NCBI RefSeq assembly: GCF_000419765.1
Contig: NZ_ATTQ01000005.1
Span: 186,001 to 250,000 of the forward strand
From: Rhizobium mongolense USDA 1844
Lineage (GTDB): Bacteria; Pseudomonadota; Alphaproteobacteria; Rhizobiales; Rhizobiaceae
Direction: 5' to 3'
Length of the DNA stretch: 64,000 bases
The notes beneath the pieces were generated by a model. That model searched no databases. It was not told the origin of the DNA and was given only the letters and a program-made list of their open reading frames with translations. Shown piece after piece: positions 46,349-55,989 of this stretch. Each line of letters opens with the position of its first letter. Position 1 is the stretch's first letter. Made by a program: the position numbers and the translations under genes.

Positions 46349-48388
46349 CTATTTCGCGGCATCGTCGTGAAAATGGTTATAGACCTGCTTTGCGACCGTT
46401 TCGGAAATGCCGTCGACTTCCATGAGATCGGAAAGCGCTGCTCGCGAAACGGCCTTTGCGGTGCCGAAATGCTGCAGCAGCGCCCGCTTGCGCGACGGGC
46501 CGATGCCGCCGATCTCGTCGAGCGGGTTCTTCACCATCTCCTTCTTGCGTCGCGCGCGATGAGAGCCGATGGCGAAACGGTGCGCTTCGTCCCGCATGCG
46601 CTGGATGAAATAGAGCACGGGATCGCGTGGCGGCAGTGTGAAGCTTTCGCGTCCCGGCGGGAAGAAACGCTCGCGCCCCGCATCGCGGTCGACGCCCTTG
46701 GCAACGCCGATGGCAATGACGCTGTCCGTGATGGCGAGTTCCTCGAGGATGGCGCGCACCGCCGTCATCTGACCCTGGCCACCGTCGATCAGGATCACGT
46801 CCGGCCAGGCAGGGAAAGGCAGATCGGCGGCCTCAGTGCTTAATACCGTCTGCGCCCGGTCCGGAATGCCTTCCTCCTTGATCAGCCGCGAGAAGCGCCG
46901 GGTCATCACCTCGCGCATCATGCCGAAGTCGTCTCCGGGCGTGATGTCGGTCGATTTGATGTTGAACTTGCGGTACTGGCTCTTCACGAAGCCTTCTGGC
47001 CCCGCCACGACCATGCCGCCCACCGCATTCGTGCCCATGATATGCGAGTTGTCGTAGATCTCGATCCGCTGCGGCGCATAGGGTAGACCGAATGTTTCCT
47101 TGAAGCCCTCGAGCAGGCGCGATTGCGAAGCGGTCTCGGCGAGCTTGCGGCCATGGGCCTCGCGGGCATTGGCAACGACATGGTCGACTAAATCGCGCTT
47201 TTCGCCGCGCTGCGGCACCAGGATCGAAACCTTGTGTCCGGTCTTTTCGCCGAGCGCTGCCGCTAGCAGCTCCATTTCCTCGACTGTTTCCGACAGCATG
47301 ATCTGCTTCGGCACCGGCTTGTCGTCATAGAACTGCGCGAGGAAGGCATTCAGAACCTCGGCGCCCGAAAGCTGCGGGTCGGCCTTTGGGAAATAGGCGC
47401 GATTGCCCCAGTTCTGGCCGGTGCGAAAGAAGAAGACCTGGATGCAGGAAATCCCGCCCTCGTGGTGGATCGCGAAGACATCCGCCTCCTCGACGCCTGC
47501 CGGATTGATGCCCTGATGGCTCTGGACATGCGACAGCGCGGCGAGGCGATCGCGATAGATCGCCGCACGCTCGAAATCGAGGTCTTCGGCGGCGGCGTTC
47601 ATTTCCTCCGCCATATGCGCCTTCACCTTCTGGCTTTTTCCGGAAAGGAAATCCTTCGCCTCCTGCACCAGTTGCGCATAGCCTTCGTCGCTGATCTCCC
47701 GGGTGCAGGGGCCAGAACAGCGTTTGATTTGATAGAGCAGGCAGGGGCGCGTGCGCGTCTCGAAAACGCTGTCAGTGCAGGTGCGGATCAGAAAGGCGCG
47801 CTGCAGCGAATTGATCGTGCGGCCGACTGCGCCGGCCGAAGCGAAGGGACCGAAATAATCGCCCTTGCGGGCGCGGGCGCCGCGATGCTTGAAGATCGAC
47901 GGGGCGCGATGATCGCCGGTGATGAGGATATAGGGAAACGACTTGTCGTCGCGCAAAAGCACGTTAAAGCGCGGCCGCAAGCGCTTGATCAGATTCGCTT
48001 CCAGAAGCAGCGCCTCGGTCTCCGTGCGTGTCGTCACGAATTCCATATGCGAGGTCAGGCGGACCATCTGCGCGATGCGGTTGGAATGAACCCGGCCCGT
48101 CGCATAGTTGCCGACGCGCTTCTTGAGGCTGCGCGCCTTGCCGACATAGAGCACGTCGCCATCGGCATTGAACATGCGGTAGACGCCGGGGCTGTTCGGC
48201 AGCCGCTTGACGAATTCGCCGATCAGTTCGGCGCCGGCAAGCCCGCTCTCGTTGCCGCCGCCTTCATTCCAGTCGATCGCAGCCGGAAGCGGCGAGGCGG
48301 AAAGGTCGCTTTCCACCTCGACATCGTCTTCGTTTTCATCGGTTTCATCATAAAGAACACCGCCATCGGGCAGCTTCTTGGCATTCAT
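46349..48388 (-). CDS. uvrC: Excinuclease ABC subunit C
   Basis: Dual-incision nuclease of nucleotide-excision repair. 679 aa. An N-terminal extension of about 60 acidic residues precedes the GIY-YIG domain ([30 protein letters not shown]). Then the UvrB-binding segment, RNase H-like endonuclease domain ([18 protein letters not shown]) and C-terminal HhH motifs ([20 protein letters not shown]). Start at 48388 overlaps the upstream SDR stop by ATGA; a longer frame upstream is the SDR gene itself. Confidence 0.97.
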   Translation of the reverse strand: MNAKKLPDGGVLYDETDENEDDVEVESDLSASPLPAAIDWNEGGGNESGLAGAELIGEFVKRLPNSPGVYRMFNADGDVLYVGKARSLKKRVGNYATGRVHSNRIAQMVRLTSHMEFVTTRTETEALLLEANLIKRLRPRFNVLLRDDKSFPYILITGDHRAPSIFKHRGARARKGDYFGPFASAGAVGRTINSLQRAFLIRTCTDSVFETRTRPCLLYQIKRCSGPCTREISDEGYAQLVQEAKDFLSGKSQKVKAHMAEEMNAAAEDLDFERAAIYRDRLAALSHVQSHQGINPAGVEEADVFAIHHEGGISCIQVFFFRTGQNWGNRAYFPKADPQLSGAEVLNAFLAQFYDDKPVPKQIMLSETVEEMELLAAALGEKTGHKVSILVPQRGEKRDLVDHVVANAREAHGRKLAETASQSRLLEGFKETFGLPYAPQRIEIYDNSHIMGTNAVGGMVVAGPEGFVKSQYRKFNIKSTDITPGDDFGMMREVMTRRFSRLIKEEGIPDRAQTVLSTEAADLPFPAWPDVILIDGGQGQMTAVRAILEELAITDSVIAIGVAKGVDRDAGRERFFPPGRESFTLPPRDPVLYFIQRMRDEAHRFAIGSHRARRKKEMVKNPLDEIGGIGPSRKRALLQHFGTAKAVSRAALSDLMEVDGISETVAKQVYNHFHDDAAK

Positions 48389-49152
48389 TCCTTGATCTCC
48401 AGCACATCCGGCGTCTGCCACGCGAGATGCTGGCCGCCGTCGAGTGCAATCATCTGCCCCGTGATCGAAGGCGTCTCGAACAGAAAACGAATCGTTCGTC
48501 CGAATTCCTCCAACGCAGGTCCTTGCTTCAAGATAAGGGCTGCGACCTGCGCTTGGAAGTCTTCCTGCAACTGCCGTTCGCTTGGAATCGAGGGGCCAGG
48601 CCCGATGGCGTTGACCCGGATCTTCGGAGCAAGCGCCTGCGCCATCGTCTGCGTTGCGGTCCAAAGCGCCGACTTCGACAAGGTGTAGGAATAGAAGCTC
48701 GGCCGCAGCGCCCAGACGCGCTGGTCGATGACATTGACAATGAGGCCAGTGGACGTTTCCGGTAGCTGGGCGGCGAATTGGGCGGCGAGGATCGAAGGCG
48801 CCCGGACATGCACGGCGAAATGCTCGTCCCAGACACCTGCATCCATCTTTCGCACCGAATCTTCGCGGAAGATCGAGGCATTGTTGACGAGCAGATCGAT
48901 GGGACCAAGCAGGTCTGCGGCCCTTTTTATCAGGGCTTCCGTCTCGTTTATTTTCGTGAGGTCGCCTTTCACTGCGACGGCGTATTTGCCTTCTTGCCGC
49001 AATTTCGCCGCAACCGCCTCCGCCTCGTCGATCGAGCTATTGGCATGAATGGCAACGGAAAAGCCGTTTCCCGCCAAATCCTCGACTATCGCCCGGCCTA
49101 TTCTCTTCGCAGCCCCGGTTATGAGCGCGGCCTTAAGTCTTTTCTCGTTCAA
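48385..49152 (-). CDS. SDR family oxidoreductase (possibly pteridine-reductase-like)
   Basis: About 255 aa from a TTG start at 49152 ([19 protein letters not shown]) with AGAAGG 7-8 nt upstream; in-frame ATG at 49230 would add 26 unlikely residues. [11 protein letters not shown] cofactor loop, [13 protein letters not shown], and active-site Tyr/Lys in YSYTLSK. The NNASIF form and the C-terminus ([15 protein letters not shown]) resemble FolM/pteridine-reductase-type SDRs, but this is tentative. Coupled to uvrC. Confidence 0.83.
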   Translation of the reverse strand: MNEKRLKAALITGAAKRIGRAIVEDLAGNGFSVAIHANSSIDEAEAVAAKLRQEGKYAVAVKGDLTKINETEALIKRAADLLGPIDLLVNNASIFREDSVRKMDAGVWDEHFAVHVRAPSILAAQFAAQLPETSTGLIVNVIDQRVWALRPSFYSYTLSKSALWTATQTMAQALAPKIRVNAIGPGPSIPSERQLQEDFQAQVAALILKQGPALEEFGRTIRFLFETPSITGQMIALDGGQHLAWQTPDVLEIKE

Positions 49153-49518
49153 AAGCGTGCCTTCTGGTCCCGCGAGTCTAAGTGCGTTTCTATATAGGGG
49201 CAGGCACAGACTATATAAATAGGGTGTCACGATTGCCTTTGTGGCAGACCTATTCTATGTATTATTTGAGAAATAAAGTTCTTAGAATAAGTATTGACAA
49301 TTTAACCCATCGTTATGGTTAACAAATATTCTGTTGCTCTATAGCAACATCAAATTTCAGCCGCTTCCCTGCCTCAATCATTTCACAATTTGGCTCTCTC
49401 AAATCCGCAATTGCGCTCCACTTTCGACCTCGATCCGAGAGGGACATCTAGTAATTTCTCGCGAATGCTTCGGCGTAGGACAGTTACGAAGGGCGCGAGA
49501 TCGAAAGGAGAAATGAGT
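49153..49518. other. AT-rich upstream region of the outer-membrane protein gene
   Basis: 366 nt, visibly AT-richer than the surroundings. It contains TTGACA at 49294-49299 (possible -35), an inverted repeat TTAACC/GGTTAA at 49302-49322 (listed separately), and a 6-bp hairpin GTTGCT-CTAT-AGCAAC at 49333-49348, probably in the 5' leader, as often seen for strongly expressed outer-membrane protein mRNAs. No gene. Confidence 0.6.
49302..49322. promoter_or_regulatory. TTAACC-N9-GGTTAA inverted repeat (candidate CtrA-type site)
   Basis: Perfect 6-bp arms; the right arm on the minus strand reads TTAACCAT, which matches the half-site used by CtrA-type cell-cycle regulators in alphaproteobacteria. 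It lies directly after a TTGACA hexamer, so binding would block or steer the promoter. Inferred only. Confidence 0.4.
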
Positions 49519-50154
49519 ATGCGTACATTTATTGCTAGTCTGATGGCATCCGCCTTCGTGATCGCCGGCTTTTCTGCCGCCAACGCCGCCGACGCAGTCG
49601 ACCAGGTTCCGGAAGCTCCGGTAGCACAGGCCGAACCGGCCGCACCGGCAGGTAACTGGGAAGGCTTTTACCTCGGCGGCGCGGGCACCTATAACAAGGG
49701 CAACTTCGGTTCGGACCGTGACGGTTACGCGATGGGCGGCCAGCTCTACACGGGCTACAACTGGCAGAGCGGCCAGATCGTCTACGGTGTCGAAGCCGAT
49801 CTCGGTTATTCCGGCCTCGACAGCACGTCTAACGGCATCACCAACAAGAACCGCTTCAACGGCTCCGTTCGCGGCCGTGTCGGTTACGACCTGAACCCGT
49901 TCCTGCTCTACGCGACGGCCGGTGCCGCTGCGGCGAACAACAAGGTCAGCGGCTTCGGTCAATCCGATACCAATACGGCCTTCGGTTACACCGTCGGTGC
50001 CGGTGCTGAAGCTATGGTGACGAACAACATCACGGCACGTGTCGAATATCGCTTCAGCGACTATCAGAACAAGGACTTCGATCTCGGCGCCACGAACGTA
50101 TCCCGCGGCTATGACGAACACAGCGTCAAGGTCGGTATCGGCGTCAAGTTCTAA
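49519..50154 (+). CDS. Outer-membrane beta-barrel protein, Omp25/RopB type
   Basis: 211 aa. Signal peptide MRTFIASLMASAFVIAGFS cleaved near NAADA, a Pro/Ala-rich linker, then an eight-strand OmpA-like barrel (NWEGFYLGGAGTYNKG, GQLYTGYNWQSG, VRGRVGYDLNPFLLYATAG, ARVEYRFSDY) ending in Phe, as outer-membrane proteins do. I preferred ATG at 49519 because AAAGGAG is 8 nt upstream; an ATG at 49513 would be only 2 nt from it. Resembles rhizobial RopB and Brucella Omp25; which paralogue is unsure. Confidence 0.9.
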   Translation: MRTFIASLMASAFVIAGFSAANAADAVDQVPEAPVAQAEPAAPAGNWEGFYLGGAGTYNKGNFGSDRDGYAMGGQLYTGYNWQSGQIVYGVEADLGYSGLDSTSNGITNKNRFNGSVRGRVGYDLNPFLLYATAGAAAANNKVSGFGQSDTNTAFGYTVGAGAEAMVTNNITARVEYRFSDYQNKDFDLGATNVSRGYDEHSVKVGIGVKF

Positions 50155-50175
50155 GTCTGCCGAACACACCTGTTG

Positions 50176-50203
50176 AAAGCCGGGCCTCGCGCCCGGCTTT
50201 TTT
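50176..50203 (+). terminator. Rho-independent terminator of the outer-membrane protein gene
   Basis: Perfect 10-bp stem AAAGCCGGGC / GCCCGGCTTT with a 5-nt loop, followed by TTT. It lies 22 nt past the stop and may also serve the convergent GST gene. Confidence 0.88.
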
Positions 50204-50206
50204 GTC

Positions 50207-50803
50207 TCAGCCGTGCGGCTTGAGTTCCTGATAGGCAGGAAATTTCTTCTCGAATTTGCGTGCCCAGTCGATCAGTTCCGGATGCTCGGCTTCCCACTGG
50301 CCCTTGAAGCGAAGTTCCAGATAGCCGATCGTCGCAGCAAGCGCGAAGTGAGCGCCATTCAGCCTCCGGCCGATCTTCGGTGGATGCGCGCTGATGTGGT
50401 TCAGGCCGCTGACGGCCTTCTTCCACTGCCGGTCGATCCAGGGCTGGTGCACCTTCTCCTCGTCGCGGAAGCGGCGCTCGTAAATGATCGCCAGCAGGCA
50501 GTCGCAGATGCCGTCGCAGAGTGCTTCCAGAATTTCAGCATCGGTTCGCTTGCCGTTCTTCGAAGGGTAGAGCTTCCTGTTCTTGAGCCGCCCGAAATAA
50601 TGCATGATCGCCACGCTGTCGAAGACCGAAACCCCTTCGTCGGTCAGAAGCGTCGGGATTTTGCCGAGCGGGTTGTTGTCGACGAGGATCGCCGGGCCGG
50701 CATTGGTATCGACGCGGATTTCGGTGACGGCGAGTTCCAGATAATGCGCGGCCATCAGCACTTTGCTGGAATAGGGCGATGTCGGGGAGCAAAGCAGCTT
50801 CAT
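50207..50803 (-). CDS. Glutathione S-transferase family protein
   Basis: 198 aa. N-terminal thioredoxin fold MKLLCSPTSPYSSKVLMAAHY with catalytic-type Ser/Tyr near the start, NPLGKIPTLLTDEG (cis-Pro loop) and the glutathione-binding VFDSVAIMHYF. All-helical C-terminal domain with FALAATIGYLELRF. Substrate unknown. Convergent with the outer-membrane protein gene; 54 nt downstream of rlmJ on the same strand. Confidence 0.88.
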   Translation of the reverse strand: MKLLCSPTSPYSSKVLMAAHYLELAVTEIRVDTNAGPAILVDNNPLGKIPTLLTDEGVSVFDSVAIMHYFGRLKNRKLYPSKNGKRTDAEILEALCDGICDCLLAIIYERRFRDEEKVHQPWIDRQWKKAVSGLNHISAHPPKIGRRLNGAHFALAATIGYLELRFKGQWEAEHPELIDWARKFEKKFPAYQELKPHG

Positions 50804-50857
50804 GTTTCATCTCCAAAGCGGTTTCGGCGCGGACTATTTCGCACGTGCAGCAAGCGG

Positions 50858-51727
50858 TCAATCGGCGTTTCCGGTCCTGACTTCGCCACGCAGCCAGAAG
50901 GCGCGCTGTGATGCGAACCGATCTTGGGCGAGATGATCCTTGAGCGCCGGCAGCAGCGCGTGCAACTCGTCCTTCAGCGTGAAGGGCGGGTTGACGATGA
51001 TGAGACCGGAGCCCGTCAACCCGGTAACGCCGCGGTCGCTGCGCACGCTGAGTTCAGCGCACAGCATCTTCGGAATTTGGGTCACCTGCAGCGCCTCGTG
51101 TAATTCCTTGATGGGAGCGCCCTTCTTCAGCGGATACCAGAGGCAATAGGTGCCGCCCGGAAACCGCCGGTAGGCCCTCGCCAGGCCGTCGACCAGACGC
51201 TCGTATTCGCCGTCCTCCTCGAACGGCGGATCGACAAGCACGATGCCGCGCTTTTCCTTCGGCGGCAGATGCGCGCCGAGCGCCAGCCAGCCGTCGAGCT
51301 CGGTGATGCGGGCATGGTGATCACCTTCGAACAGCCGGTGAAGGCGGATATAGTCCTCCGGATGCAGTTCCATCGCCGAAAGCCTGTCCTGGGGGCGAAA
51401 GAGCATGCGCGAAAGCTTCGGCGAACCGGGATAATAGCGCACACCGCCATCCGGGTTGAGTTCCCGGACCGCGGAAAGATAGGGCTCGACCAGTCCGGCC
51501 ACCTGCGGCGCAAGATCGGCCTCCATGATCCTGCCGATCCCGTCCTGCCACTCGCCGGTCTTTTGCGCCTCTTCCGAGGAGAGGTCGTAAAGCCCGACGC
51601 CGGCATGGGTGTCGAGCACTCGGAAAGCGCCGTCCTTCTTCTGCAGATAGCGGATGAGACGTGCCAGAACGGCGTGCTTCAGCACATCGGCAAAATTGCC
51701 CGCGTGATAGATGTGGCGGTAGTTCAT
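50858..51727 (-). CDS. rlmJ: 23S rRNA (adenine2030-N6)-methyltransferase
   Basis: 289 aa. Begins MNYRHIYHAGNFADVLKHAV, the RlmJ signature, then LDTHAGVGLYDL (SAM motif) and the catalytic DPPF (IVLVDPPFEEDGEYERL). Modifies A2030 of 23S rRNA. Divergent from the molybdopterin oxidoreductase gene with an 83-nt gap. Confidence 0.95.
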   Translation of the reverse strand: MNYRHIYHAGNFADVLKHAVLARLIRYLQKKDGAFRVLDTHAGVGLYDLSSEEAQKTGEWQDGIGRIMEADLAPQVAGLVEPYLSAVRELNPDGGVRYYPGSPKLSRMLFRPQDRLSAMELHPEDYIRLHRLFEGDHHARITELDGWLALGAHLPPKEKRGIVLVDPPFEEDGEYERLVDGLARAYRRFPGGTYCLWYPLKKGAPIKELHEALQVTQIPKMLCAELSVRSDRGVTGLTGSGLIIVNPPFTLKDELHALLPALKDHLAQDRFASQRAFWLRGEVRTGNAD

Positions 51728-51810
51728 TTTCGCTGATGCCTGTTATGAATTCATGTCATAGCCGTCATTTCCGGCTTTTGGCGGATGACGGCTTGGAATA
51801 TAGAAAAGCC

Positions 51811-53949
51811 ATGAACATTGCGACCCCCATTCACGCCAAATCCGCCGATCCCGGCAAGAAGGTCGGGCACACCGCCTGTCCGCACGACTGTCCCTCCACC
51901 TGCGCGCTGGAAGTGGAGATCACGCAGGACGGACGCATCGGCCGTGTGCGCGGTGCCAACGACCACACTTATACGTCCGGCGTCATCTGCGCCAAGGTCG
52001 CGCGCTATGCCGAACGCCTCTACCATCCGGACCGGCTGATGCACCCTCTGCGCCGCATCGGCGCGAAAGGCGAGGGGCGCTGGCAGCAGATTTCCTGGGA
52101 CGAGGCTCTGGACGAGATCGCCGAAGCCTTTATGAAGGCCGAAGGGAAGGATGGCAGCGAGGCGGTCTGGCCTTACTACTATGCCGGCACCATGGGCTGG
52201 GTGCAGCGCGACAGCATCGAGCGCCTGCGCCACGCCAAACGTTATTCCGGCTTCTTCTCGTCGATCTGTACCAACCCGGCCTGGACCGGCTTCACGATGG
52301 CGACGGGCACGCTCCGCGGCCCCGATCCGCGCGAGATGGGCCGCACCGATTGCGTCGTCATCTGGGGTACGAACGCGGTCGCGACGCAGGTCAATGTGAT
52401 GACGCATGCGATCAAGTCGCGCAAGGAACGCGGCGCGAAGATCGTCGTCGTCGATATCTACGACAATCCGACGATGAAGCAGGCCGACATGGCGCTGATC
52501 GTCAAGCCTGGCACCGATGCGGCGCTCGCCTGCGCCGTCATGCACATCGCCTTCCGCGACGGCTACGCCGACCGGGCCTATCTGGCAAAATATGCCGACG
52601 ATCCGGCAGGTCTTGAAGCGCACCTCAAGGCGAAGACGCCGGAATGGGCAGCCGCGATCACCGGTCTCTCGGTGGATGAGATCGAAACCTTCGCACAGCT
52701 CGTCGGCACGACGAAGAAAACCTATTTCCGCCTCGGATACGGTTTCACCCGCCAGCGCAACGGCGCGGTCGCCATGCATGCCGCAGCCTCGATCGCCACC
52801 GTGCTCGGCTCCTGGCAGTATGAGGGCGGCGGCGCCTTCCATTCGAACAGTGACATCTTCCGCATGAACAACGCGGAGCTGACCGGCAAATCGATGAAGG
52901 ATCCGGATATCCGCATGCTCGACCAGTCGCAGATCGGCCGCGTGCTGACGGGCGATGCGGCATCACTGCGCCATCGCGGACCGGTCACCGCCATGCTGAT
53001 TCAGAACACCAATCCGGTAAACATCGCGCCTGAGCAACGCCTGGTGAAGGGCGGCTTTGCGCGGGGCGATCTCTTCGTGGCCGTACACGAGCAGTTCATG
53101 ACCGAGACGGCGGAAATGGCCGATATCGTCATTCCCGCCACGATGTTCGTCGAGCATGACGACATCTACCGCGCCGGCGGGCAGAACCATATCCTGCTCG
53201 GCCCGAAACTCGTCGAACCGCCGCCGACGGTGCGCACCAACCTCTTCGTCATCGAGGAGCTCGCAAAGCGCCTCGGCGTTGCGGATCAGCCAGGCTTCGG
53301 CTTTAGCGCCCGGGAAATGGTTGACCGCATTCTCGAAACAAGCGGCCTGCCGGACTACGACCACTTCCTCGAACATAAATGGTTCGACCGCCAGCCTGAC
53401 TTCGAAGACGCGCATTTCCTCAACGGTTTCGCGCATCCGGACGGCAAGTTCCGCTTTCGGCCGGATTGGGCGAACCAGCCGGCGCCTAACCGTCCACCGG
53501 AATCCGTCGGCCTGCTCGGCCCGCATCCCGAGCTGCCGGCTTTTCCCGATCAGGTGGATGTCATCGAAGTGGCCGATGCCGAACATCCCTTCCGGCTGGC
53601 AACCTCGCCCGCGCGCAACTTCCTGAATTCCAGCTTTTCCGAAACAAAGACGTCGCGGCAGAAGGAGGGGCGTCCCGAACTGATGATCAATCCCCAGGAT
53701 GCCGAGATAAACGGCATTGCCCACGGCGATCTCGTCCAGATCGGAAACCGGCGCGGCGAGGTGCGCCTGCACGCCCACGTCACGGCCGAGGTCAAGCCGG
53801 GCGTTCTGATCGCCGAAGGGTTGTGGCCAAACAAGGCGCATGTCGACGGCGAGGGTATCAATGTGCTTACCGGCGCAGACCCCGTCGCGCCCTATGGCGG
53901 TGCGGCGGTCCACGACAACAAAGTCTGGCTGCGCAAGGATGCCGCATGA
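51811..53949 (+). CDS. Molybdopterin-dependent oxidoreductase with 4Fe-4S cluster
   Basis: 712 aa, DMSO-reductase superfamily. N-terminal cluster motif CPHDCPSTC with the fourth Cys in SGVICAKVARYAERLY. The molybdopterin domain follows (PYYYAGTMGWVQ, DCVVIWGTNAVATQ), then the C-terminal cofactor-binding domain (LMINPQDAEINGIAHGDLVQI). No signal peptide, so cytoplasmic. The electron acceptor and substrate cannot be read from sequence. Its stop overlaps the start of a Nudix gene. moaD and moaE for cofactor synthesis lie 6-7 kb away. Confidence 0.92.
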   Translation: MNIATPIHAKSADPGKKVGHTACPHDCPSTCALEVEITQDGRIGRVRGANDHTYTSGVICAKVARYAERLYHPDRLMHPLRRIGAKGEGRWQQISWDEALDEIAEAFMKAEGKDGSEAVWPYYYAGTMGWVQRDSIERLRHAKRYSGFFSSICTNPAWTGFTMATGTLRGPDPREMGRTDCVVIWGTNAVATQVNVMTHAIKSRKERGAKIVVVDIYDNPTMKQADMALIVKPGTDAALACAVMHIAFRDGYADRAYLAKYADDPAGLEAHLKAKTPEWAAAITGLSVDEIETFAQLVGTTKKTYFRLGYGFTRQRNGAVAMHAAASIATVLGSWQYEGGGAFHSNSDIFRMNNAELTGKSMKDPDIRMLDQSQIGRVLTGDAASLRHRGPVTAMLIQNTNPVNIAPEQRLVKGGFARGDLFVAVHEQFMTETAEMADIVIPATMFVEHDDIYRAGGQNHILLGPKLVEPPPTVRTNLFVIEELAKRLGVADQPGFGFSAREMVDRILETSGLPDYDHFLEHKWFDRQPDFEDAHFLNGFAHPDGKFRFRPDWANQPAPNRPPESVGLLGPHPELPAFPDQVDVIEVADAEHPFRLATSPARNFLNSSFSETKTSRQKEGRPELMINPQDAEINGIAHGDLVQIGNRRGEVRLHAHVTAEVKPGVLIAEGLWPNKAHVDGEGINVLTGADPVAPYGGAAVHDNKVWLRKDAA

Positions 53950-54539
53950 CGAAGTTCGCGAAGGCAAGGGCTAAGATCGTCGAGGAAACGACGCTTGCGG
54001 AAGGCTGGACGCGGCTGAGCGTTTATAAGCTCGATTACACGGATTCGAACGGCCTCACCCATCGCCTCCATCGCGAGGTCTATCACCGCACGCCGGCCGC
54101 AACGATCCTGCTCTACGATCCGAAACGCGGCTCCGTCGTCCTCGTCAAACAGTTCCGTCTGCCGCCCGATCTTCGGGGCGAGCCCGCCTTCATGATCGAA
54201 ACGCCGGCCGGTCTTCTCGACGGCGAGGAGCCGGAAGCAGCGATCCGCCGCGAGGCGATGGAAGAGACGGGCTTCCGCGTCCGCGACGTCCGTTTCCTCT
54301 TCAAGGCCTACAGCTCGCCGGGTTCGAACAGCGAAGTCGTGCATTTCTTCGCCGCGCCGATCGATACGTCCGACCGCGTCTCGAACGGCGGCGGCCTGGA
54401 CGAGGAGCATGAGGATATCGAAGTGCTGGACGTGCCGCTGGACACGGCAACCGCCATGATCGAAAGCGGCGATATCCGCGACATGAAGACGATTATCCTG
54501 CTGCAATGGGCGGCGATGAATAGGGGTAGCTTGATCTAA
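53946..54539 (+). CDS. Nudix hydrolase (NudK/ADP-ribose-pyrophosphatase-like)
   Basis: 197 aa. Nudix box GLLDGEEPEAAIRREAMEET followed by GF (pattern GX5EX7REUXEEXGU, nearly complete). Upstream TPAATILLYDPKRGSVVLVKQFR resembles the NudK/TnrA-type pyrophosphatases that cleave GDP-mannose or ADP-ribose. Start 53946 by ATGA overlap with the oxidoreductase gene, so the two are coupled. Physiological substrate unknown. Confidence 0.88.
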   Translation: MTKFAKARAKIVEETTLAEGWTRLSVYKLDYTDSNGLTHRLHREVYHRTPAATILLYDPKRGSVVLVKQFRLPPDLRGEPAFMIETPAGLLDGEEPEAAIRREAMEETGFRVRDVRFLFKAYSSPGSNSEVVHFFAAPIDTSDRVSNGGGLDEEHEDIEVLDVPLDTATAMIESGDIRDMKTIILLQWAAMNRGSLI

Positions 54540-54821
54540 TCGGCATTTTTTCCCAGGATCGTTGATCTTTCGGCAGTCGGCCGGTTGGAGCGATGACCCT
54601 CACCTGATACGCATTTCCAGAGTACGAGACTGATTGCCGTTTCCGCACGATGGGCAAAGAACGGCACGAGCAGGCCGGCATATTTTTCATGCAGCTTAGC
54701 AAGTATTGTGAAAGTGCTTTGGGTTGATCGTCGCAGCAGCACCAAAGTTCATATCGTTGTCACCAATCCCGCCTAAGCGCTGCGGTTTATCAAATTATAA
54801 AATGCCGTCAGGAGATTGCCC
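54540..54821. other. Intergenic region before phnM
   Basis: 282 nt. I see no gene, repeat or clear terminator; the right half is slightly AT-rich and probably holds the phnM promoter. Confidence 0.5.
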
Positions 54822-55985
54822 ATGTGGCTCAGCAATTTCACGCTCGTCCTTCCCGAAGAGGTGGTGAGCCGGGGCGCAATCCGGATCGAGGACGGGGCGA
54901 TTGCGGAGATACGGCCGGAGCCGGTCGGCAATGCCGCGATCGACGGCGGCGGGCGGTTGCTGATGCCGGGTTTCGTCGATCTGCATGGCGACATGATCGA
55001 GCGCGAGATCGCGCCGCGTCCGAACGCCATAATGCCGATTGATTTCGGCATCCATGAACTCGACAAGAAACTCGCGGCCGCCGGCGTGACGACGGCCTTT
55101 GCGGCGATTTCCTTTGCAACCGAGAGCGTCTACGGCCACGTCCGCTCACTCGAAACAACCGGTGCGATCATCGAGGGGATCAACCGGCTCAAGCACGATC
55201 TGCTGATCGACCATCGCGTTCATGCGCGCTATGAGATCACCAATTTGGGTGCCGCGCCCGCGCTCGAAAAGCTGCTTGAAGCCGGTCATATCGATATGGT
55301 GTCGCTGACCGACCATATACCGGGGCAGGGGCAGTACAACAACATCCAGAGCTACATATTGAGCATCGCCGAGCGCCGGGCGATCTCCGAGGAAATGGCA
55401 GCGGAAATAGTCGCAAAGCGCATTGCCATGCGCAACAATCCGGAGATCGAGGCAACGCTGAAGGAGATCGTCGCCCTCTCGCTCAAGTGGAAGCTGTCGC
55501 TTGCGTCCCACGATGACGATAGTGCTGAAAAGGTCGCCGAGATGCATGATCTCGGTGTGACGATCAGCGAGTTTCCGGTCACGCTACCAGCTGCCGTGGA
55601 GGCCCGCCGCCGTGGGCTTTGGACGCTTATGGGCGCGCCTAATGCGCTTCGCGGCCAGTCAATGTCCGGCAATCTGAGTGCGCTCGATGCCGCCAAGGCC
55701 GGGCTACTGACGGTGATCGCTGCCGATTATCACCCGGCAGCTTTCGTGCCCGGCATCTTCAAGATCGCCGAGTCCACCGCAATGCCGGCCGCGGTCGCCA
55801 TGGCGACCAGGAATGCCGCCCGTTCCGCAGGTCTGACGGACCGAGGCGAGATCGCCGTCGGTCAGCGCGCCGATCTGGTCGTCGTCGAGCCGGGCGATGT
55901 GCACCGCATCCGCGCCACCTTCTGCGGCGGACGCTTCGTCTACAGCGACGGAACCTTGCATCAGCTACGGGCGCTCGTTGCCTGA
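54822..55985 (+). CDS. phnM: Alpha-D-ribose 1-methylphosphonate 5-triphosphate diphosphatase
   Basis: 387 aa amidohydrolase of the C-P lyase pathway, releasing PPi from the ribose triphosphate intermediate. Metal motif GFVDLHGDMIERE near residues 49-61, IDHRVHARYEITN, SLASHDDDSAEKV, and a C-terminal EPGDVHRIRATF. ATG at 54822 with AGGAGA 7 nt upstream; TTG two codons earlier is not used. No phnG-L genes are adjacent, so it appears solitary and may serve a C-P lyase locus elsewhere or another phosphonate. Convergent with purN. Confidence 0.9.
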   Translation: MWLSNFTLVLPEEVVSRGAIRIEDGAIAEIRPEPVGNAAIDGGGRLLMPGFVDLHGDMIEREIAPRPNAIMPIDFGIHELDKKLAAAGVTTAFAAISFATESVYGHVRSLETTGAIIEGINRLKHDLLIDHRVHARYEITNLGAAPALEKLLEAGHIDMVSLTDHIPGQGQYNNIQSYILSIAERRAISEEMAAEIVAKRIAMRNNPEIEATLKEIVALSLKWKLSLASHDDDSAEKVAEMHDLGVTISEFPVTLPAAVEARRRGLWTLMGAPNALRGQSMSGNLSALDAAKAGLLTVIAADYHPAAFVPGIFKIAESTAMPAAVAMATRNAARSAGLTDRGEIAVGQRADLVVVEPGDVHRIRATFCGGRFVYSDGTLHQLRALVA

Positions 55986-55989
55986 AGGA

